Assembly: GCF_001543245.1 (NCBI RefSeq)
Contig: NZ_CP014163.1
Coordinates: 1,036,387-1,100,386, forward strand
Reading direction: 5' to 3'
Source: Aerococcus urinaehominis
GTDB lineage: Bacteria; Bacillota; Bacilli; Lactobacillales; Aerococcaceae
DNA: 64,000 nucleotides
In this document: piece by piece, positions 30,107 to 39,040 of the stretch
Layout of the letters: each line of letters begins with the position of its first letter
Position numbering within the stretch: position 1 is the stretch's first letter
Program-made: the position numbers and the translations under genes
Notes under the pieces: model-generated
The model's input: the letters and a program-made list of their open reading frames with translations, nothing else
The model's database searches: none
Told to the model about the DNA's origin: nothing

Positions 30107-30673
30107 CTAGAAACCGTATGCTTCATCTTTTTTTCGTTTAATTTCCGCATAGGTGTCTGCTTGGGTGAAGAGATCATCTGCTAAACGTTCTAAACGGAAG
30201 GTAATTGTATCATTAATAATTTCATTACGGCCAAAATCTAAGGATTCAATAAAGACGTATTTAGAAACTACATTGGCTTTCATATAGTTTAAAATGGGGA
30301 AGAGTTGCGTTTCAGCAATCAAATAGTGGCGGGCTGAACCGGCGGTCATAATAACGGCAACCGTTTTATCACGCAAGGCGTTAACTGGTAATAAATCAAA
30401 AATGTTTTTTAAGGTAGCAGGAATGGAAGCTTGAAAGGTTGGTGATCCAATAATTAGGGCATCAGCTGCCATGATTTCTTGTAGAATATCCTCTGTTTCA
30501 CCTGGATATTCCATGAAGTTACGCCCATCAGCAAACATAAGGTCATGCTCAGCTAGGTCAATAATAGAGATATCTTGGTCAGGCCTTATCTTCTTAGCTT
30601 CTTGGACAAAGGCATCAATTGCTATCCGTGTTTTAGTTCCAATATTTGAGGCAGAAATTGCTACAACTTTCAT
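30107..30673 (-). CDS. NADPH-dependent FMN reductase-like flavoprotein
   Basis: The 188-residue protein has a flavodoxin-like fold. The phosphate-binding loop is VAISASNIGTKTRIAIDAF near residue 4, the flavin loop IIGSPTFQASIPATLKNIFDLL lies near 75-96, and VAVIMTAGSARH near 106. This is the NAD(P)H:FMN reductase/quinone reductase family that reduces FMN, quinones or azo compounds. GGAGACGATAAA precedes the ATG at 30673. It stands alone on the minus strand. The physiological acceptor is unknown. Confidence 0.88.
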   Translation of the reverse strand: MKVVAISASNIGTKTRIAIDAFVQEAKKIRPDQDISIIDLAEHDLMFADGRNFMEYPGETEDILQEIMAADALIIGSPTFQASIPATLKNIFDLLPVNALRDKTVAVIMTAGSARHYLIAETQLFPILNYMKANVVSKYVFIESLDFGRNEIINDTITFRLERLADDLFTQADTYAEIKRKKDEAYGF

Positions 30674-30816
30674 TTTATCGTCTCCTTTTATCGCTGTTAC
30701 TAAGCTTAGTTTAACATGTACTAGGGTGGTTAGCTAATAAAATGTTTCAAATTCGAAATAAATAAATTGTTAGTGATTGAACAGCGTATTTCTTTTAATT
30801 TATCGCGTTAGTAAGC

Positions 30817-30822
30817 TATAAT
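30817..30822 (+). promoter_or_regulatory. Promoter of amaP
   Basis: A perfect TATAAT (30817-30822) has only a weak TTTAAT (30794-30799) 17 bp upstream. The start would fall near 30829, shortly before the AAGGAGGAAT ribosome binding site of amaP. Confidence 0.55.
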
Positions 30823-30852
30823 GAGGATAAAGTTATTTAAGGAGGAATTAAC

Positions 30853-31431
30853 ATGGGCGGTTTTAGAAGATTTTTGCAAATAGTCCTCAGCTTGCTGGCT
30901 TTAGTAGCAGTTGTGCTTAGTGTCGCCACTTTTTATCCTATTCCCTATATTAGTGGATTTGTATCTTACTTAGTGGTCCAGCAATCATACCTGAACCTGG
31001 TAGTAGCAGGGATTTTGGCGCTTTTAGCTATCTTAGCCTTGGTGCTCTTTTTCCAAGCCATATTTGCACCCAGCAAGCATGATGAATTAGTGATTGAAAC
31101 CGATCGCGGAGAAATGATTCTGCAAAAGCAAGCGGTAGAATCAACTGCCATTCGGGCTATGCGGTCAATGCCGCAAGTTAAGTTTCCCCAAGCTAAGGCT
31201 ATCTTTATTAAGGACCCACACCATACTAAGTTAAACTTGGAATATAGTGTTGAGGAAGGCCGTGATATTGTTAACCTCTCTCAACGCATTCAAGAGCGGG
31301 TGGCTGATGAGGTTTCTAATTTCTTGGGAGTACCAATTGCTAAAGTCAATGTCTCAGTTAAACAAGTTAACCGTGATGATATGCGTCGGGTTCGTCAAGA
31401 ACTAACGCCTACTCAACCTCGTGTACGCTAG
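30853..31431 (+). CDS. amaP: Alkaline shock response membrane anchor protein AmaP
   Basis: The 192-residue protein has two N-terminal transmembrane helices (about 8-28 and 48-72) and a cytoplasmic Asp23-like domain (about 80-175), ending in a basic tail. In Staphylococcus aureus, AmaP anchors Asp23 at the membrane. Together with the downstream DUF2273 and Asp23 genes, the order is the conserved amaP-DUF2273-asp23 envelope-stress cluster. The start codon 30853 has AAGGAGGAATTAAC upstream. Confidence 0.92.
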   Translation: MGGFRRFLQIVLSLLALVAVVLSVATFYPIPYISGFVSYLVVQQSYLNLVVAGILALLAILALVLFFQAIFAPSKHDELVIETDRGEMILQKQAVESTAIRAMRSMPQVKFPQAKAIFIKDPHHTKLNLEYSVEEGRDIVNLSQRIQERVADEVSNFLGVPIAKVNVSVKQVNRDDMRRVRQELTPTQPRVR

Positions 31432-31448
31432 AAAGGTAGGAAATAATA

Positions 31449-31655
31449 ATGAGCAATTTACCAGATAACGTTAAAGCATATAAGGGCCGGATTATTGGTC
31501 TTTTACTAGGATTTATTTTTGCCTTACTGGTTGTTACCCTAGGTTTGGGATATGCCCTAGCAATCGCCCTAGTCTCAGCTATCGGTTACCTAGTGGGGGC
31601 CTATCTTGATGGTTCTTTAGATTTAGAAGCCTGGTTTGATTTCTTCTCCCGCTAA
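31449..31655 (+). CDS. DUF2273 small membrane protein
   Basis: The 68-residue protein has two hydrophobic helices (about 12-32 and 33-52) with a conserved YLDGSLD turn and a short acidic/aromatic end. DUF2273 proteins lie between amaP and asp23/gls24 in Lactobacillales and are presumed membrane partners of Asp23 proteins. AAAGGTAGGAAATAATA precedes ATG 31449. It is co-transcribed with amaP, 17 bases apart. Confidence 0.9.
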   Translation: MSNLPDNVKAYKGRIIGLLLGFIFALLVVTLGLGYALAIALVSAIGYLVGAYLDGSLDLEAWFDFFSR

Positions 31656-31664
31656 GCATATTAT

Positions 31665-31692
31665 TTGAGACTAAAGTTGAAACCGGTATAAT
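31665..31692 (+). promoter_or_regulatory. Separate promoter of asp23
   Basis: TTGAGA (31665-31670) and a perfect TATAAT (31687-31692) with a 16-bp spacer lie in the gap between DUF2273 and asp23, so Asp23 can be made independently of amaP. Confidence 0.7.
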
Positions 31693-31729
31693 AGAATTGT
31701 AGATAAGAAATTTTCAAGGAGGAATATAT

Positions 31730-32185
31730 ATGGCTCAAGAAAATGTAAAACATGAAAATACTTTAACTTTTGAACAAGCTGTTTTAGAAAAAATTGCTAA
31801 CTATGCAGTTTCTAACGTAGAAGGTATCCTAGAATTAAAAGGAAACTTCTCTTCTAGCATCAAAGATTTCTTCTCTTCTCATGAAGATGAAACAAAAGGT
31901 GTTACGGCTGAAGTTGGTCAAAAAGAAGTTGCCCTTGACTTAGAAGTTATCGGTGAATATGGTAAAGACCTACAAAAAGCTTTTACTGATGCTATTGAAG
32001 CAATCAAGAAAAATGTCGAGCATATGACAGGTTTAAAGGTTGTTGAAGTTAATATGAACGTAAATGACCTATTAACGCGTCGTGAATACGAAGCTGCTCA
32101 AAACGAAAAGTCACGTCAAGCAGCTGAAGAGCGTCGTCAAGCTAACCAAGATGGCGAATACAGTGATGGCTCACGCGTACAATAA
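31730..32185 (+). CDS. asp23: Asp23/Gls24 family envelope stress response protein
   Basis: The 151-residue soluble protein matches Asp23/Gls24. It has an N-terminal LTFEQAVLEKIANYAVSNVEGI segment (about 13-34), a central beta-rich domain with KEVALDLEVIGEYGKD, and MTGLKVVEVNMNVNDL near residue 103. A charged Gln/Glu/Arg-rich tail follows. These abundant membrane-associated proteins respond to envelope and alkaline stress. Codon use is noticeably biased to A/T-ending common codons, which suits high expression. It has its own promoter and a strong terminator. Confidence 0.93.
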   Translation: MAQENVKHENTLTFEQAVLEKIANYAVSNVEGILELKGNFSSSIKDFFSSHEDETKGVTAEVGQKEVALDLEVIGEYGKDLQKAFTDAIEAIKKNVEHMTGLKVVEVNMNVNDLLTRREYEAAQNEKSRQAAEERRQANQDGEYSDGSRVQ

Positions 32186-32192
32186 TAATTAT

Positions 32193-32220
32193 AAAAAAGT
32201 GGGCCTAGCCCACTTTTTTT
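32193..32220 (+). terminator. Terminator after asp23
   Basis: AAAAAAGTGGGC and GCCCACTTTTTT form a perfect stem with a 3-base loop; the T tract runs to 32220. Confidence 0.9.
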
Positions 32221-32236
32221 GATGAGGGGGATTATA

Positions 32237-32812
32237 ATGGATAAAGTTGCACTTTTAATTGCTGACCAGTGTGAAGAAACAGAAGCAATAACGGTAGTTG
32301 ATTATTTAAGGCGGGCAGAAATTTCTATTGACCTAATTTCTATTACAGGTGATTTAACAGTTAAGGGTGCCCATGGCATTAATTTTCAAGCAGATTTTCT
32401 CATAGACCAAGTTGAACTCAGAGATTATGATTATCTAGTATTTACGGGTGGATTGGGCAACGCTAAGGCTTTAGCAAGTGATGATCGCGTGCTTACTAAT
32501 GTGCAGGCCTTTTTCCGTCAAGGTAAAAGATTAACAGCCATTTGTGCAGCGCCCCTAGTTTTCGAGGCGGCTGGTCTAGCTGATAAAATTAAAGGCACTG
32601 CTTTTCCTGGTATCTTAGAGCAGATTGATTATCAAAGTCCCAGTCAAGACCTTGTTGTCATAGATAGTGAGCATGGGATAATCACATCTAGAGGGCCAGC
32701 AACTGCCCTTTGTTTTGCTTTAGCCCTGGTTACAGATATAGCAGGACAGACTGCGGCTGACCAATTGGGTCAAGAACTGCTAGTTCCCGAATTTAAGGCT
32801 AGTCATGCTTAA
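32237..32812 (+). CDS. DJ-1/PfpI family protein (ThiJ-like)
   Basis: The 191-residue protein has the DJ-1/PfpI fold. The conserved Glu is in CEETEAIT near residue 13, GGLGNAKAL follows the TGG strand near 74, and the nucleophile elbow AICAAPLV contains the catalytic Cys near residue 100. Length fits the DJ-1/YajL subgroup, linked to glyoxal/protein repair or chaperone activity; the exact role is not readable. ATG 32237 has AGGGGG 6 bases upstream. The yidD start overlaps its end by 8 bases. Confidence 0.9.
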   Translation: MDKVALLIADQCEETEAITVVDYLRRAEISIDLISITGDLTVKGAHGINFQADFLIDQVELRDYDYLVFTGGLGNAKALASDDRVLTNVQAFFRQGKRLTAICAAPLVFEAAGLADKIKGTAFPGILEQIDYQSPSQDLVVIDSEHGIITSRGPATALCFALALVTDIAGQTAADQLGQELLVPEFKASHA

Positions 32813-33110
32813 GCGTGCCTTGCAAGCTCTGGTCATTTTTTACCAAAGATATATTTCCCCCGCCTTTCCTCCTAGCTGTCGCTACTATCCATCATGTTCT
32901 TCTTATATGCTTCGCGCCTTAGACAAGCACGGTCTAGTGAAGGGGCTGATGATGGGAACTGGTCGGATATTGCGTTGCCATCCTTTTGCTAGGGGCGGCT
33001 TTGATCCGGTTCCTGACCACTTTACCCTGAGGAGAAATCGCAGTAATGATTTGCCTGAGGCTGAAAAACAGGCTTTGATTGCTGACCACCACCGCCGACA
33101 TCATCATTAA
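32805..33110 (+). CDS. yidD: Membrane protein insertion efficiency factor YidD
   Basis: YidD is a small basic protein that helps YidC-dependent membrane insertion. The 101-residue product has the family core [22 protein letters not shown], about residues 13-34, with its conserved cysteines, then [17 protein letters not shown]. It ends in a His-rich tail (HHRRHHH), seen in several Lactobacillales homologues. Here yidD is far from yidC and is translationally coupled to the DJ-1 gene rather than lying in the rnpA-yidC operon. Confidence 0.95.
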   Translation: MLKRALQALVIFYQRYISPAFPPSCRYYPSCSSYMLRALDKHGLVKGLMMGTGRILRCHPFARGGFDPVPDHFTLRRNRSNDLPEAEKQALIADHHRRHHH

Positions 33111-33115
33111 ATCAG

Positions 33116-33153
33116 AAAACCCCTCTTAGCCAATTTTAGCTAGGAGGGGTTTT
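33116..33153. terminator. Bidirectional terminator between yidD and glmM
   Basis: AAAACCCCTC and GAGGGGTTTT flank an inner TTAGC/GCTA pairing. It serves the convergent yidD and glmM transcripts. Confidence 0.88.
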
Positions 33154-33169
33154 CTAGTATACAGTTAGT

Positions 33170-34531
33170 TTATTCGACACCGTATTCAGCAGCAACTTGG
33201 TCAGCAATGCGTTGGGCGTAGGCTTGAGCTTTTTCATCTGTTTCAGCTTCGACCATTACGCGTAGCAGGTTTTCGGTACCTGAAGGACGTACCAAAATTC
33301 GCCCATTGCCAGCCATTTCGTCTTCCACAGCCTGGGTTACTTCTTGGACACTAGCTGATGACATCGCTGCCTCTTTGCCTTCCTTAGTGACCTTAACATT
33401 GATTAAGACTTGTGGATAGGTTGGCATGTCACTGGCTAAATCAGATAGGGTCCGACCAGTTTGCTTGACAATGTTTAACAATTGAATAGCTGATAATAAG
33501 CCATCACCGGTCGTATTGTGGCGCATAAAGATGATATGCCCTGATTGTTCGCCACCAAGATCGTAACCACCTCGGCGCATTTCTTCAACTACATACCGGT
33601 CACCGACAGCTGTCTGCTTAGTATTTAGGCCTGCTGCCTCACATGACTTGTAGAAGCCAAGGTTAGACATCACGGTTGATACGATAGTAGCATCTTTTAA
33701 TTTGCCATGTTCATTGAGGTACTTACCGCAGATAAACATGATTTTATCACCGTCAACCAGTTGGCCGTTTTCATCGACAGCAATACAGCGGTCGCCGTCT
33801 CCATCGAAGGCTAGGCCAACATCGGCGCCGTTATCTACTACCATTTGTGCTAAGGCTTCAGGATGGGTAGAGCCAACGCCATCATTAATATTGATACCAT
33901 TCGGGGAAGTTCCCATTGTCTTAAAATCAGCATTTAAATCAGCAAATAGCCGGTTAACAACTGGTGCAGTGGCCCCATTAGCAGCATCGATACAGAGGTT
34001 CAAACCCGATAAATCTTGAGAAATTGTGGCAGTTAAAAATTCTAGGTACTTAGCCATTCCTTCAGGGTAATCGATGGCTCGCCCCAATCCTTCCGCACTT
34101 GGGCGTGGTAAGGTATCTTCTTGATCTAAATAGCTTTCAATTTCAAGTTCTTGGTCATCTGATAATTTGAAACCATCACTACCAAAGAATTTAATGCCAT
34201 TATCTGGCGCCGGGTTGTGGCTGGCTGAAATCATGATACCAGCAGTAGCACCCGTTACCCGAGTTAGGTAAGAGACAGCTGGCGTTGGGACTACGCCAAG
34301 TTTGAATACTTCTATCCCGATAGATAAGAGACCAGCAACCAAGGCTTCTTCTAATAATTGACCAGAAACGCGGGTGTCGCGAGCGACTAAGACCCGTGGG
34401 TGATCAATATCTTCAGGGGCATGTTGGATGAGCACATGGCCGCCAAAACGACCTAATTTAAAAGCAAGTTCAGGGCTTAGCTCACTATTAGCTAAACCAC
34501 GAACACCATCAGTACCAAAATATTTTCTCAT
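33170..34531 (-). CDS. glmM: Phosphoglucosamine mutase
   Basis: GlmM converts glucosamine-6-phosphate to glucosamine-1-phosphate for UDP-GlcNAc and wall synthesis. The 453-residue protein has the N-terminal FGTDGVRG, the phosphoserine loop [17 protein letters not shown] (Ser near residue 102), the metal loop DGDGDR near 242, the sugar-binding GGEQSGH near 328 and the phosphate-binding RPSGTE near 410. It is the third gene of the conserved cdaA-cdaR-glmM operon, whose products interact physically in other Firmicutes. GlmS, the previous step, is encoded about 5 kb away. Confidence 0.97.
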   Translation of the reverse strand: MRKYFGTDGVRGLANSELSPELAFKLGRFGGHVLIQHAPEDIDHPRVLVARDTRVSGQLLEEALVAGLLSIGIEVFKLGVVPTPAVSYLTRVTGATAGIMISASHNPAPDNGIKFFGSDGFKLSDDQELEIESYLDQEDTLPRPSAEGLGRAIDYPEGMAKYLEFLTATISQDLSGLNLCIDAANGATAPVVNRLFADLNADFKTMGTSPNGININDGVGSTHPEALAQMVVDNGADVGLAFDGDGDRCIAVDENGQLVDGDKIMFICGKYLNEHGKLKDATIVSTVMSNLGFYKSCEAAGLNTKQTAVGDRYVVEEMRRGGYDLGGEQSGHIIFMRHNTTGDGLLSAIQLLNIVKQTGRTLSDLASDMPTYPQVLINVKVTKEGKEAAMSSASVQEVTQAVEDEMAGNGRILVRPSGTENLLRVMVEAETDEKAQAYAQRIADQVAAEYGVE

Positions 34532-34547
34532 TTTTTTCTCCTTTAAT

Positions 34548-35669
34548 TTAAACTTGTTTAAATAATTGATGTAGGGATCGAATTAAGCCAGTTGGGATAA
34601 TTGCTGATAAGGATTGGTCGGCTGCTTCTGACTCAATCGGCAGATTAGCAGCACCTTCAGCCTCTTCCTGGTTTTGATTGCTGGACTGACTTTGACCAGT
34701 GTTAGTCGACTCAGTTTTACTTTCTGGTGTGACCATGACTGATACCGTGGCTGGCGTGATAGTGGTAACGCCGGCGGGTACCTCAATTGGTGCTTCCACA
34801 ATAGTTTGTTCTTTAATGCCGCCAACATCGACCAGGGCTTGGACACTATCCAGTTGGTTGATGGCGTCCTGGTCACCTATGACAGCAGCATGATTACCAG
34901 ATTGGATTTCTAGTTGGTAGTCATAATTGTTATCTTGGTTAATTGCTTGTGTTTGGATTGGAATTGAGGTCCCTGGATGGTTAAGGTTAACCCGGACCTT
35001 GATTCGGGCCGGTTCGACATTAACATCCAGCAGTTGGCCATCACTATCGCTTACCAATACCGGTGCATCGATGGTGACATCTTCTGAAAGGTTATTAGGC
35101 AAGTTGACCTTGGCTGTCACACTAGCGATTTTAGCCATAGTCGATGCTGCTGCTTGAATATGGACAGTCTCAGGTTCTAAATTATAGGAGGCTAGACTAT
35201 ATCCTTCGGCAATTTGGCCTTCATCAAGATTAACAGCAATATCAAAATGATTACTTTCTAGGACTTCGATATTGATACTAACATTTTTGGGATTGACTGA
35301 ATACTGTAATTCAGATGGCAAATTAACAACTTCTAATTGAATATAGTGATTGCCTGGTCCGAGTTGGGAAAGATCTTCAGTTTGTACCTTGAATTCGTTG
35401 CTTTCTAAAGTTTGACGAATTAAAGAAGATGGCCCCGTCAGTTCAATATTCGCTGTTTCGGGAATCCCAGTTACATAATAGTCCTCAATGTTACCCTGGA
35501 CATAAACTGGAACATTAGAGACAGTTTCTGTACGGTTATCACTGACATTTTGGAAGAAGGCAACCGGATTATCACTATAACGCTCAGCCTTGACAAAAAT
35601 GAAGAGAAAAAGCGCGAGAACAAGTGATAGTAGCTTTAACATAGACCGGTTTTCGTAAATTCTATTCAT
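34548..35669 (-). CDS. cdaR: CdaA regulatory protein CdaR (YbbR-domain)
   Basis: The 373-residue protein has one N-terminal transmembrane helix (about 10-27) followed by extracytoplasmic YbbR repeats (roughly residues 45-315), and a Gln/Ser/Glu-rich C-terminal stretch. CdaR modulates the diadenylate cyclase CdaA. I chose the ATG at 35669, 8 bases after AGGAGG; the GTG at 35678 is part of that ribosome binding site. It overlaps the end of cdaA by 8 bases, implying coupling. A weakly hydrophobic C-terminal segment ([13 protein letters not shown]) is unusual for the family. Confidence 0.92.
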   Translation of the reverse strand: MNRIYENRSMLKLLSLVLALFLFIFVKAERYSDNPVAFFQNVSDNRTETVSNVPVYVQGNIEDYYVTGIPETANIELTGPSSLIRQTLESNEFKVQTEDLSQLGPGNHYIQLEVVNLPSELQYSVNPKNVSINIEVLESNHFDIAVNLDEGQIAEGYSLASYNLEPETVHIQAAASTMAKIASVTAKVNLPNNLSEDVTIDAPVLVSDSDGQLLDVNVEPARIKVRVNLNHPGTSIPIQTQAINQDNNYDYQLEIQSGNHAAVIGDQDAINQLDSVQALVDVGGIKEQTIVEAPIEVPAGVTTITPATVSVMVTPESKTESTNTGQSQSSNQNQEEAEGAANLPIESEAADQSLSAIIPTGLIRSLHQLFKQV

Positions 35670-36507
35670 CCTGGTCACCTCCTAGACTCTTGGCGAATAG
35701 GTTAACGAAGAAATTATCGTCATCATCATCATCTTTGCTAAGAAAATGATCAGCCAGGCGGCTACAAAGTTCATCGCGATCAAGCTCACGATCGATTTTA
35801 CCATGATAGGTTAGTGAGACATCACCAGTTTCTTCCGACACAACGATGGTAACCGCATCTGTATTTTCACTGAGTCCGACTGCTGCGCGGTGACGAGTAC
35901 CTAGCTCTTTAGGAATATCAGGATTTTCTGATAAAGGCAGGTAGGAGGCCGCAGATGAAATTTCTAAATCTTGGATAATTACGGCACCATCGTGGAGTGG
36001 CGTATTAGGGATAAAAATATTAATAAGCAGCTGGGAGGAGATATTAGCGTGCAGTGGGATACCGGTTTTAGCATAGTCAGTGAGAGACTGGGTTTTCTCC
36101 AAGGAGATTAAAGCACCTATTCGACGTTTAGCCATATATTGACAAGCTTCGACAATTTCATTTATCATTTTTTCACTTGGGTTAGCGTAGTGGTTGTCGC
36201 TAGTATTTATTAGGAAACGTTTGCCAATAAATTCAAGCCCTCGCCTGATTTCTGGTTGAAATATGACGATGGCTGCAATGACTGACCACCTGATGATATT
36301 ATTCATAATCCAATCAATGGTTTCTAATTGGAAGAATGAAGAAATGAGTTTACCTAGTAAAAATATGAAGACACCATTCATGATGTTGATGGCCCGCGAA
36401 GAGCGCAGGATTTTTATCAGTTGATAGATAATAAACCAAACAAGTAAAATATCGATTAAGTTAGCCAAATTACTCCAAGTAAATAAGCTTTCCCAACTGA
36501 ATGACAT
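35662..36507 (-). CDS. cdaA: Diadenylate cyclase CdaA (DacA)
   Basis: CdaA makes the essential second messenger c-di-AMP from two ATP. The 281-residue protein has three N-terminal membrane helices (about 13-32, 38-58 and 63-83) and a DAC domain (about 100-250) with the two catalytic signatures DGA (PLHDGAVIIQD, near residue 170) and RHR (LGTRHRAAVG, near 205). It ends in an acidic Asp-rich tail. It heads the cdaA-cdaR-glmM operon, linking c-di-AMP to amino-sugar supply, osmotic balance and wall homeostasis. Confidence 0.96.
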   Translation of the reverse strand: MSFSWESLFTWSNLANLIDILLVWFIIYQLIKILRSSRAINIMNGVFIFLLGKLISSFFQLETIDWIMNNIIRWSVIAAIVIFQPEIRRGLEFIGKRFLINTSDNHYANPSEKMINEIVEACQYMAKRRIGALISLEKTQSLTDYAKTGIPLHANISSQLLINIFIPNTPLHDGAVIIQDLEISSAASYLPLSENPDIPKELGTRHRAAVGLSENTDAVTIVVSEETGDVSLTYHGKIDRELDRDELCSRLADHFLSKDDDDDDNFFVNLFAKSLGGDQDE

Positions 36508-36596
36508 ATTTTAACCTCCTTATCTAGAATTCTTTAATTAGTATAGCATAACTACTAAATCAAACCACGCTTAAGCTAGCATGGGAAGGGGCAAAA

Positions 36597-37373
36597 ATGA
36601 GAATTTTTGATTATTTAAAACAAGGTCAAGGCTTGACAAGTAAAGCTGCTAAATCAGCCCTGAAGCAAGACTTGGTCCAAGTAGATGGTCAGCTGGTCAC
36701 TTATCCCAGCTTTATTGTCGATCCAGGCTGGCAAGAAATTAGCTTGGCCGGTATAGATATCACTGATAGACAATTAGCCCACCACCACTATATTTTGAAC
36801 AAACCCGCTGGCTATTTGAGCGCTAGCCGGGATGAAAAGTGGCCAGTTGCCCTAGATTTAATTACTAATAGCCATCAGCTTAAGCTCAGTTTGGTAGGGC
36901 GATTGGACAAGGATACCCGAGGCCTACTCCTAGCTACTAACAATGGTCAGTTACATTATTTGCTAGAACAAGCTCGCTTTCATGTCGAGAAAACTTATCT
37001 AGTCAAGGTTAATGGGCCTTTAAATGAGGCAGATTGTCAGGCTTTTAGCCAAGGAATAATTTTTACTAGTGGATTTGTCTGTCAACCAGCTGTCTTGGAA
37101 ATTGTAACCACAACTCGCCAAGTAAGCCAAGCCTATGTTACAATAACGGAAGGGCAGCGCCACCAAGTTAAAAAGATGTTTTTAGCCCGCGGCCTGCGAG
37201 TAATTGATTTACAGCGTTTGCGCATGGGCCCCTTAGACTTAGGAGCAGTGCCCCTAGCAGAGGGGAGCTTCCGGCCTTTACTGGCTGATGAAGTCAACCA
37301 GTTAAAATTATTAATGAATGATCCTTTGAGGAGGAGAAACTATGAATCAGACACAAATAAGAGAGCTGACTAA
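36597..37373 (+). CDS. RsuA-family rRNA pseudouridine synthase
   Basis: The 258-residue protein has an S4 RNA-binding domain (about 2-45) and an RsuA/RluB/E/F catalytic domain with the active-site motif GRLDKDTRGLLLATN (catalytic Asp near residue 104), plus HQVKKMFLARG near 190. It isomerises a uridine in 16S or 23S rRNA. Its closeness to RsuA (16S U516) is suggested by length and the S4 form, but the target is not proven. A 76-residue gene overlaps its end by 32 bases. Confidence 0.9.
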   Translation: MRIFDYLKQGQGLTSKAAKSALKQDLVQVDGQLVTYPSFIVDPGWQEISLAGIDITDRQLAHHHYILNKPAGYLSASRDEKWPVALDLITNSHQLKLSLVGRLDKDTRGLLLATNNGQLHYLLEQARFHVEKTYLVKVNGPLNEADCQAFSQGIIFTSGFVCQPAVLEIVTTTRQVSQAYVTITEGQRHQVKKMFLARGLRVIDLQRLRMGPLDLGAVPLAEGSFRPLLADEVNQLKLLMNDPLRRRNYESDTNKRAD

Positions 37374-37572
37374 TAAATATATTAAACCTGAGTATCAGGA
37401 AGAGGCCCAAAGCTTGGGGCAAAAACTATACCAGGAGTATGAAGCCGGCAAATTGAATAAAATTAAAGCTTTGACTTACTTACCTAAGTTGACCAAAATG
37501 ATTAAGGATGAGTATCGAGACCAAGCTGTTCAAATCGCCAAAGATTTTTTAGCGGGAAAACATAAAAATTAG
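37342..37572 (+). CDS. Small conserved-looking protein of unknown function
   Basis: The 76-residue protein is charged, helical and lacks membrane segments; I do not recognise a family. It has a strong ribosome binding site, AGGAGGAG at about 37329-37336, well spaced from ATG 37342, and codon use like its neighbours, so it is probably real. It overlaps the pseudouridine synthase gene by 32 bases in another frame, which suggests translational coupling. A tRNA promoter follows its stop codon. Confidence 0.7.
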   Translation: MNQTQIRELTNKYIKPEYQEEAQSLGQKLYQEYEAGKLNKIKALTYLPKLTKMIKDEYRDQAVQIAKDFLAGKHKN

Positions 37573-37581
37573 AAAAAAGAC

Positions 37582-37610
37582 TTGCATTTGTAAATAACCC
37601 GTGATATTAT
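37582..37610 (+). promoter_or_regulatory. Promoter of the tRNA-Tyr/tRNA-Gln unit
   Basis: TTGCAT (37582-37587) and TATTAT (37605-37610) are spaced 17 bp with an extended TG. The block AGACTTGCATT is shared with the first rRNA promoter at 15899-15909. Confidence 0.78.
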
Positions 37611-37631
37611 ATAAAAGTACGATGAAACAGC

Positions 37632-37712
37632 GGAGGGGTAGCGAAGTGGCTAAACGCGGCGGACTGTAAATCCGCTCCTTCGGGTTCGGCAGTTCGAATC
37701 TGCCCCCCTCCA
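37632..37712 (+). tRNA. tRNA-Tyr (GTA)
   Basis: Acceptor GGAGGGG (37632-37638) pairs with CCCCTCC (37705-37711), discriminator A. The anticodon is GTA (CTGTAAA loop) and a long class II variable arm (CGCTCCTTCGGGTTCGGC) is present. CCA is not encoded. Confidence 0.96.
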
Positions 37713-37732
37713 TCATCCTAAATTTATATTAT

Positions 37733-37804
37733 TGGGGTATCGCCAAGCGGTAAGGCAACAGACTTTGACTCTGTTATGCGTTGGTTCGAATCCAGCTACC
37801 CCAG
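37733..37804 (+). tRNA. tRNA-Gln (TTG)
   Basis: Acceptor TGGGGTA (37733-37739) pairs with TACCCCA (37797-37803), discriminator G. The anticodon loop CTTTGAC gives anticodon TTG. CCA is not encoded. It follows tRNA-Tyr by 20 bases and shares its promoter. Confidence 0.96.
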
Positions 37805-37810
37805 TTATAA

Positions 37811-37834
37811 ACCGAGCTTAGGCTCGGTTTTTTT
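37811..37834 (+). terminator. Terminator after tRNA-Gln
   Basis: ACCGAGC (37811-37817) and GCTCGGT (37822-37828) with a 4-base loop are followed by seven T. Confidence 0.9.
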
Positions 37835-38181
37835 GCGCTCCTTTATCTAAAAGATGACAAGTTTTGCAAAAAGTAACAAAGAAGCGCCGAAAGTAACAGC
37901 TAGGTTAAGCTGGCTTAACGTTGCCTTTAAAAGGCCCAAATCAAGCTAAACTCGTGTTATATTTCTTCTTGTCAGATGCAAGGCGGGCGTGAGGCCTGGC
38001 GCTTAGAACTGATTCCTTGGCATAAAAGACGACCAATATCGCTTATATTGTGTCAAATTTTATGAAAGGACTTCAGTTCTGCCAGACCGAACCCGACTAT
38101 GCTGGGAATACTTGTATCAGAGTGAGAATTTAGCATCTGTGTTCTAAGTTCCAATATCATAAATAAAGGGGAAATATAAAA
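37835..38181 (+). other. Long untranslated leader region of the LysM/Apf gene
   Basis: No convincing gene is present in these 347 bases. Several potential RNA stems are visible: GTTAAGC/GCTTAAC at 37903-37919, GCCTT/AAGGC at 37923-37935, and AGAACTGA (38006-38013) with TCAGTTCT (38073-38080). Direct repeats AAAGTAACA occur at 37870 and 37890. An extended -10 (TGT-TATATT, 37955-37963) could start a leader of about 210 nt. It matches no riboswitch class I know. Confidence 0.5.
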
Positions 38182-38889
38182 ATGAAATTAAATAAAGTAA
38201 TCTTATCCGCAGGTCTAGCTGCTAGCTTTGTGGCTGCTTACCAAGCTAATCAAACAAGTGTAGCAGCCAGTGGTTGGCAAGCACGCACAGTAGTACAAGT
38301 TGCAGCCGATATTAAAGATAATGGTCAAGCCAAGTATTACCAAGTACAAGCTGGTGATACCCTAGCGACAATTGCTAAAGCCATGGCAGTTGATTTACAA
38401 GATTTGGCTAAAGAAAATGAGATTGCTGATGTTAATATCATCGAAGTAGGTCAAGAATTAACTAGCAACCAACCAGGTCAAGCTTCTGACACTAGTCAAG
38501 CAAGTGACCAAGTTGCACCAGCTAGTGACCAAGCAACTACTAGCCAAAGTGCTTATGCACCACAAGCAAGCTATGCCTATAGTTCAGCCTCATATTATGA
38601 AGAAGTGCCCGTATCAGAGCCTGTAAACTATGGTGCTAGTTATGTTGCCAGCACTAGTGGCTCAGAGGCTGCTGCTAAAGAGTGGATTGCCCAAAGAGAA
38701 TCAGGCGGGTCTTACACGGCTTATAACGCTGCTGGTGGTTACTATGGCCGTTACCAACTAAATCCTAGCCTAGTAGCTTATGGGGCTTCCCCAGCTGAGC
38801 AAGAAGCTGCTGCTGATCAATATGTGGCAGACCGCTATGGTAGCTGGACCAATGCGCAAAACTTCTGGCAAGCTAATGGCTGGTACTAA
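38182..38889 (+). CDS. LysM-domain cell wall protein, aggregation-promoting-factor type
   Basis: The 235-residue exported protein has a signal peptide (cleavage near residue 30, VAAS) and one LysM domain (about 51-93; YYQVQAGDTLATIAKAMAV) for peptidoglycan binding. A Ser/Gln/Ala/Tyr-rich linker spans about 95-160. The C-terminal transglycosylase-like domain (about 165-235) has WIAQRESGGSYTAYN, where the Glu is the presumed catalytic acid, and ends NFWQANGWY. This matches Apf/SceD-like surface hydrolases of lactic acid bacteria. AAAGGGGAAA precedes ATG 38182. It is monocistronic. Confidence 0.9.
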   Translation: MKLNKVILSAGLAASFVAAYQANQTSVAASGWQARTVVQVAADIKDNGQAKYYQVQAGDTLATIAKAMAVDLQDLAKENEIADVNIIEVGQELTSNQPGQASDTSQASDQVAPASDQATTSQSAYAPQASYAYSSASYYEEVPVSEPVNYGASYVASTSGSEAAAKEWIAQRESGGSYTAYNAAGGYYGRYQLNPSLVAYGASPAEQEAAADQYVADRYGSWTNAQNFWQANGWY

Positions 38890-38914
38890 TCTCTTAAAAG
38901 AGATATAGGAAATA

Positions 38915-38949
38915 TTAAGGGTCCGGAATCTTTGTTTCCGGACCCTTAA
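38915..38949. terminator. Hairpin after the LysM gene
   Basis: A 14-bp perfect inverted repeat (TTAAGGGTCCGGAA at 38915-38928 with 38936-38949) lies 25 bases after the stop. The T tail is weak on the plus strand, so it may act partly as an mRNA 3' stabiliser. From 38950 to 39040 I see nothing else. Confidence 0.75.
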
Positions 38950-39040
38950 TGTTTATGACAAAATATAGCATTATTATTTTTCAAAGGCTCAATTTTATTG
39001 TAAAATAGAACAGCTACTTATTATTAATAAAATCTGTTTG

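Noticed and set aside
37835-38181. ydaO-type c-di-AMP riboswitch before the LysM gene.
   Set aside because: Only one short piece (CCGAACCCGAC) resembles the class; the other conserved core elements are missing.
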